A DNA stretch of 8,291 bases from an uncultured Oscillospiraceae bacterium (GTDB taxonomy: Bacteria > Bacillota > Clostridia > Oscillospirales > Oscillospiraceae), in contig CAJULJ010000038.1 in the NCBI GenBank assembly GCA_910587395.1, positions 1 through 8,291 on the forward strand, read 5' to 3'. Of this stretch, positions 5,037-8,291 are shown in pieces. Position 1 is the first letter of the stretch. Each line of letters starts with the position of its first letter. The notes under the pieces are model-generated. The model was not told the DNA's origin and made no database searches. It saw only the letters and a list, made by a program, of their open reading frames with translations. The position numbers and the translations under genes were made by a program.

Positions 5037-6863
5037 ATGAAAATCGACGGACAATTCGTAATCTACTCCCGAAAATCCAAATTTACAGGGAAAGGAGAAA
5101 GTATCGAAAACCAAATCGAAATGTGCAAGCAGTATATCCGTATGCAATTTGGAAATTCCGCCGCCGATGATGCCCTGGTCTATGAAGATGAAGGTTTTTC
5201 TGGAGGTTCTCTGGAACGCCCAAAGTTTAAGAAGATGATGGCCGATGCCCAGGAGCATAACTTTCGGGCCATCGTAGTTTACCGCTTGGATCGAATCAGC
5301 CGCAACATTGGAGATTTCGCAAAATTGATCGAGCAGTTCAATCAAATGAAAATCGACTTCATCTCCATTAAAGAGCAGTTCGACACGTCCTCCCCCATGG
5401 GTCGGGCCATGATGTATATTTCCTCGGTCTTTTCCCAGTTGGAACGGGAAACCATAGCCGAGCGTATCCGGGATAATATGCACGAGTTGTCCAAAACCGG
5501 GCGCTGGCTGGGCGGTGTGACCCCTACCGGCTATGCCTCGGAAAGTGTCTCCCACGTAACGATAGATGGCAAAACCCGTAAAGCCTGCAAGCTGAAGCCC
5601 ATCCCGGAAGAAATCAGCATGATAAAGCTAATCTTTGAAAAGTTTCTGGAAACCAACTCTTTGACCAAAACAGAAACCTTTTTATTGCAAAATGGATTCA
5701 CAACCAAAAACGGGAAAGACTTTACGCGCTTTGCCCTCAAAAATATTCTCTCCAACCCCGTCTATCTGATTGCGGATGATGCCGCCTATCAATACCTGAC
5801 GGAAAACAACGTAGACCTGTTTTCCGAGCAAAGCGATTTTGACGGCATTCATGGCATTATGGCCTACAACCGCACTTTACAGCAGCAAGGCAAGGCTAAC
5901 CAGGTCAAGCCCATGGACGAATGGATCGTATCAGTGGGTAAGCACCCAGGAACCATCGACGGCAAAGCTTGGGTAAAGGTTCAGCGGCTTTTGGAACAAA
6001 ACAGGTCAAAGAGTTATCGCAAGCCCAGAAGCAATGTTGCCCTGCTCTCCGGCCTCTTGATTTGCGGCAACTGCGGCGACTTCATGCGCCCCAAAGCCTC
6101 CCAGCGTCTGAACGCCAGAGGGGAAACGATTTACACCTATCTGTGTTCCATGAAAGAACGGAGCCGGGGCCATGTGTGCAATATCAAGAATTGCAACGGA
6201 AATATTATGGACGCGAACGTCATAGAACAGCTAAAATCATTGAGCGAGGACGGTTCTGATTTCCTCCAGCAACTTGAACATAGTAAAAAGGTGCTGACAG
6301 GTGACCGTCAGGGTTATGACGAGCAGCTTGCCAAAATTGAAGCTGATATCACCGCCAACGAGGACGAAATCAAAGGGCTGGTATCTACGTTAAGCAAAGC
6401 GTCCGGAACCTCCGCAGAAACCTACATTGTAAAACAGATCGATGAACTCCACAATAAAGGGGAAACCTTAAAACGGAACTTGGATGAACTCAAGGAACTG
6501 ACCGCCAACCATGCCTTGGCCGACATTGAGTATGATTTATTGGCACAGCTCCTTGCCTCCTTCAAAGACAGCGTTGACGGAATGACGATAGAACAGAAAC
6601 GCGCAGCTATCCGCAACTTCGTCAAGGAGATTATATGGGACGGGACACAGGCCCACGTCATCCTGTTTGGCTCAGAATATGCGTTTGAGTTTCCGAAAAT
6701 CCCTGTTGGCATGACGAATACTGTAATATCGTGTAAAAATACCGAAAATTTTGAAAAAGCAGCAGAAAGGGGCGATGTAGAGCCGTTAAGAGTGCATAGC
6801 AAACGAAATCCTCATGTATTTCCGCTCACAGCGCAAGCTCCAGGGAGAATTATCTTTGTCTGA
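5037..6863 (+). CDS. Large serine recombinase (SpoIVCA/TndX-like site-specific integrase-excisionase)
   Basis: This 608-residue protein cuts and rejoins DNA through a serine nucleophile, integrating and excising the element. The catalytic resolvase domain covers about residues 7-150: Ser14 in YSRKS is the likely nucleophile, with YRLDRISR (82-89) and the QLERETIAERI helix (134-144) typical of the family. A recombinase domain (~160-330) follows, then a zinc ribbon (Cys343, Cys346, Cys370, Cys381 or Cys386), a coiled coil (~405-490) and a C-terminal helical part. I chose the ATG at 5037 because GAGGTG (5025-5030) lies six bases ahead. The GTG at 5028 would use part of that site itself. Codon use and base content are more AT-rich than in neighbouring genes. 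About the last 21 residues (588-608) are encoded at or beyond the att junction by sigK DNA read out of frame, so this tail should differ in the excised circle. Confidence 0.92.
   Translation: MKIDGQFVIYSRKSKFTGKGESIENQIEMCKQYIRMQFGNSAADDALVYEDEGFSGGSLERPKFKKMMADAQEHNFRAIVVYRLDRISRNIGDFAKLIEQFNQMKIDFISIKEQFDTSSPMGRAMMYISSVFSQLERETIAERIRDNMHELSKTGRWLGGVTPTGYASESVSHVTIDGKTRKACKLKPIPEEISMIKLIFEKFLETNSLTKTETFLLQNGFTTKNGKDFTRFALKNILSNPVYLIADDAAYQYLTENNVDLFSEQSDFDGIHGIMAYNRTLQQQGKANQVKPMDEWIVSVGKHPGTIDGKAWVKVQRLLEQNRSKSYRKPRSNVALLSGLLICGNCGDFMRPKASQRLNARGETIYTYLCSMKERSRGHVCNIKNCNGNIMDANVIEQLKSLSEDGSDFLQQLEHSKKVLTGDRQGYDEQLAKIEADITANEDEIKGLVSTLSKASGTSAETYIVKQIDELHNKGETLKRNLDELKELTANHALADIEYDLLAQLLASFKDSVDGMTIEQKRAAIRNFVKEIIWDGTQAHVILFGSEYAFEFPKIPVGMTNTVISCKNTENFEKAAERGDVEPLRVHSKRNPHVFPLTAQAPGRIIFV
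6793..6816 (+). other. Right attachment junction (element/sigK)
   Basis: In the sigma frame the sequence reads C-I-A-N-E-I-L-M, against the usual C-I-E-N-E-I-L-M of sigma-E/K proteins, directly after an in-frame TAA (6787-6789). Element and gene therefore meet here. The likeliest crossover is around AACGA (6802-6806), which encodes the same Asn-Glu codons as the AATGA core of the B. subtilis skin junction, as I recall it. The exact core needs the left end, which is outside the window. Confidence 0.7.
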
Positions 6864-7161
6864 TTCTTTGGATGGCGAAGGCGAAAACGGTTCCCTGTCC
6901 CTCATCGACGTGGTGCGGGTAGACGACAACATGCTGGAGGAACTGGACCTGCGGGACGCCTGCCTCAAGGTGCGCCGGTGCGTGGACGCCTGCCTCACCG
7001 GACGGGAGGCGCATATCATCCGTCTGCGCTATGGGCTGGGCGGTCAGGCGCCCCTCACTCAGCGGGAAATTGCGTCGCTGTGCGGCATTAGCAGAAGTTA
7101 TGTATCCCGCATCGAAAAAAAAGCTTTGGAGAAGCTGCGCGTCGAATACGAAAAGTGTTGA
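6793..7161 (+). pseudogene. sigK: 3' half of a sporulation sigma factor gene (sigma-K-like), interrupted by the element
   Basis: The open frame begins at the att junction and encodes the end of region 2.4 (NEILMYFRSQRK), a GELSLSDSLDGEGENGSLSL link, and a full region 4. Its helix-turn-helix TQREIASLCGISRSYVSRIE closely resembles sigma-K (TQREIAKELGISRSYVSRIE) and less so sigma-E. The N-terminal half with regions 1.2-2.3 is missing and should lie beyond the left end of the element. The protein ends at TGA 7159-7161. No promoter or ribosome binding site suits the internal ATG at 6814, so the fragment is probably silent until excision restores the gene, as in the skin system. If excision does not occur, it is simply a disrupted gene. 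Assignment to sigE or another late sigma is the main alternative. Confidence 0.8.
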
Positions 7162-7200
7162 GGAAAATGCCGGACGGGTCCATCGTCCGGCATTTTCCTC
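7160..7200 (+). terminator. Long hairpin after the sigK 3' end
   Basis: Bases 7160-7176 and 7184-7200 form a perfect 17-bp stem around a 7-base loop. The stem begins in the sigK stop codon. No clean T run follows the full stem, but the shorter GCCGGACG/CGTCCGGC core is followed by ATTTT on the plus strand and the mirror image on the minus strand, so it can work in both directions. Confidence 0.7.
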
Positions 7201-7284
7201 CCATCAGACAGCAAAATGTACCATATCTTTTTTTAGATTTCCGTTTTCTCGTTGAAATCCACAGGCCGAAATGTTGTAAAAACA

Positions 7285-7314
7285 CTGTCTTTTTCTTGCT
7301 TCATATGGTATGAT
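7285..7314 (+). promoter_or_regulatory. Candidate promoter of the ABC-F gene
   Basis: An extended -10, TGGTATGAT (7306-7314), lies after a poor -35 (CTGTCT at 7285-7290). It sits 36 bp before the ABC-F start codon in the only non-coding gap there (7201-7349). The rest of that gap is AT-rich and shows no other clear feature. Confidence 0.4.
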
Positions 7315-7349
7315 GAGCCAGATAAACTTAAAGGAGCGGCAAGATAACC

Positions 7350-8291
7350 ATGATAACTGTCACCGACCTGAGCCTGAACTACAGCGGCACCCCGCTGTTC
7401 TCCCACGTGGACCTGCAATTTGACCGGGGCAACTGCTACGGCATCATCGGCGCCAACGGAGCGGGCAAGTCCACCTTCTTAAAAATTCTCTCCGGCGAGC
7501 TGGACTCCACCTCCGGAGAGGTATCCATTCTCCCCAACATCCGCATGTCCGTTCTCAAGCAGGACCAGAATGCTTACGATGCCTACAACGTGATGGACAC
7601 CGTCATCATGGGCAACCAGCGGCTGTACGAGGTGGGCAAGCAAAAGGACGCCCTTTACGCCAAGGAGGAAATGACCGACGAAGACGGCATGCTGGCCTGC
7701 CAACTGGAGGAGGAGTTCGCCGAGCTGGACGGCTGGGAAGCAGAGAGCAACGCCAGCCGCATCCTCCAAGGCCTGGGCGTGGGCACCGAGTACCACGAGA
7801 GCGACATGGCCACCATGGATCCCCGGCTGAAGGTGAAGGTACTGCTGGCCCAGGCGCTGTTCGGCAGCCCCGACCTGCTGATGATGGACGAGCCCACCAA
7901 CAACCTGGACATTGACGCAGTCAACTGGCTGGAGGACTTTCTGCTTGATTTCGAGGGCACCGTCATCGTGGTATCCCACGACCGGCACTTCCTGAACACC
8001 GTGTGCACCCACATCGTGGACATCGACTACAACAAGATCAAGATGTACGTGGGCAACTACGACTTCTGGTACGAGTCCTCCCAATTGGTGCAGCAGCTGG
8101 TAAAGAACCAGAACAAGCGCAATGAGGAAAAAATCAAAGAGCTTCAGGACTTCATCTCCCGATTCTCCGCCAACAAATCCAAGTCCAAGCAGGCCACCGC
8201 CCGGCGCAAGCTGCTGGATAAGCTGACGGTGCAGGAGATGCCCGCCTCCTCCCGGCGCTATCCCTTCGTGGGCTTCACCCCGGACCGGGAG
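7350..8291 (+). CDS. ABC-F family ATPase, YbiT-like (5' part; runs off the window)
   Basis: The window holds the first 314 codons of a protein that normally has about 520-540 residues with two ABC domains. Seen here are the whole first ABC domain and the start of the linker: Walker A GANGAGKST (34-42), Q-loop Gln71, Walker B LLMMDEPTNNLD (176-187) and the switch SHDRHF (209-214). The interdomain linker with RFSANKSKSKQATAR (271-285) follows. In place of LSGGQ the signature reads MDPRLKVKVLLAQALF, like the degenerate VAPGWKLRVLLAQALF of E. coli YbiT, so this is a family trait and not decay. ABC-F proteins act on ribosomes, binding near the E site to relieve stalling; they are not transporters. 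AAGGAG (7331-7336) is 13 bases before the ATG, a rather long spacing. It appears to be ordinary chromosome next to sigK. Confidence 0.92.
   Translation, partial: MITVTDLSLNYSGTPLFSHVDLQFDRGNCYGIIGANGAGKSTFLKILSGELDSTSGEVSILPNIRMSVLKQDQNAYDAYNVMDTVIMGNQRLYEVGKQKDALYAKEEMTDEDGMLACQLEEEFAELDGWEAESNASRILQGLGVGTEYHESDMATMDPRLKVKVLLAQALFGSPDLLMMDEPTNNLDIDAVNWLEDFLLDFEGTVIVVSHDRHFLNTVCTHIVDIDYNKIKMYVGNYDFWYESSQLVQQLVKNQNKRNEEKIKELQDFISRFSANKSKSKQATARRKLLDKLTVQEMPASSRRYPFVGFTPDRE

Larger units (their letters stand above)
1..6806. mobile_element. Right-hand portion of an integrative plasmid-like (ICE-type) element inserted in a sigK-like gene
   Basis: The element comprises the leftward repA-parB-ardA-PAPS block plus a terminal rightward large serine recombinase. 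Its right boundary is placed near 6802-6806, where the reading frame of a sigma-K-like protein begins abruptly after an in-frame stop at 6787. The left end lies outside the window, so size and conjugation genes cannot be seen. A RepA_N/DUF6017 initiator, a ParB-domain protein, ArdA and a PAPS-reductase-like protein are a gene set I associate with Tn1549-like conjugative elements of gut Clostridia. A mobilisable element, an integrated plasmid or a phage-plasmid hybrid is also possible. The recombinase region is visibly more AT-rich than the parB/ardA block and the flanking chromosome, which fits mosaic assembly. Confidence 0.8.

Noticed and set aside
6814..7161. The sigma fragment as a complete small regulator with its own start.
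   Set aside because: Homology to sigma-K continues upstream of the ATG as far as the att junction, region 2 is mostly absent, and there is no ribosome binding site for that ATG.
7201..7349. Possible small gene or RNA between sigK and the ABC-F gene.
   Set aside because: No start with a ribosome binding site and no stable structure beyond the terminator; it looks like a promoter region.
7800..7880. Missing LSGGQ signature in the first ABC domain, suggesting a defective ATPase.
   Set aside because: The YbiT branch of ABC-F proteins has the same degenerate signature, while Walker A, Walker B and the switch His are intact.

Overview
This window looks like the right-hand end of an integrative, plasmid-like mobile element (probably conjugative) inserted into a sporulation sigma-factor gene, followed by about 1.5 kb of host chromosome. 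The host is most likely a GC-rich, spore-forming gut member of the Clostridia (Oscillospiraceae-like). The reasons are the sigma-K-type fragment, the AGGAGG-type ribosome binding sites, the high GC of the chromosomal genes, and the gene set (RepA_N/DUF6017-type initiator, ParB-domain protein, ArdA, PAPS-reductase-like protein, large serine recombinase), which is typical of Tn1549-like elements of gut Firmicutes. The taxonomic and element assignments are inferences from family recognition; no search was run.

Layout, left to right. Positions 38-4823 form a leftward block: repA (3879-4823), a 115-bp gap rich in inverted repeats, a dual-domain parB (1520-3763), ardA (851-1519, its ATG abutting the parB stop), an intrinsic-terminator-like hairpin, and a PAPS-reductase-family gene (38-817). 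A 213-bp AT-rich divergent region (4824-5036) holds a two-way terminator hairpin, phased direct repeats and candidate promoters. It separates this block from a rightward large serine recombinase (5037-6863). The recombinase frame runs through the attachment site (about 6793-6816) into the 3' half of a sigK-like gene (to 7161). A strong hairpin ends that gene, and a YbiT-like ABC-F ATPase (7350 onward) runs off the right edge.

How the parts fit. The recombinase would excise and integrate the element. RepA, with four exact-period 23-bp iterons inside its own gene, would replicate the excised circle. ParB and the parS-like inverted repeats would partition it or regulate its genes, and ArdA would protect incoming DNA from type I restriction. 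The role of the PAPS-reductase-like protein is unknown, but its pairing with a ParB-domain protein recalls IbrA/IbrB.

The most interesting points are these. (1) The insertion is in sigK at the codons equivalent to the Bacillus skin junction, so a plasmid- or ICE-type element may act as a skin-like developmental switch. (2) The recombinase tail is encoded by host DNA across the att site, so it would change on excision. (3) The 23-bp iterons inside repA have a period that breaks the reading frame. (4) Parental parS-like palindromes lie in front of a ParB that has two N-terminal domains joined by a repeat linker.
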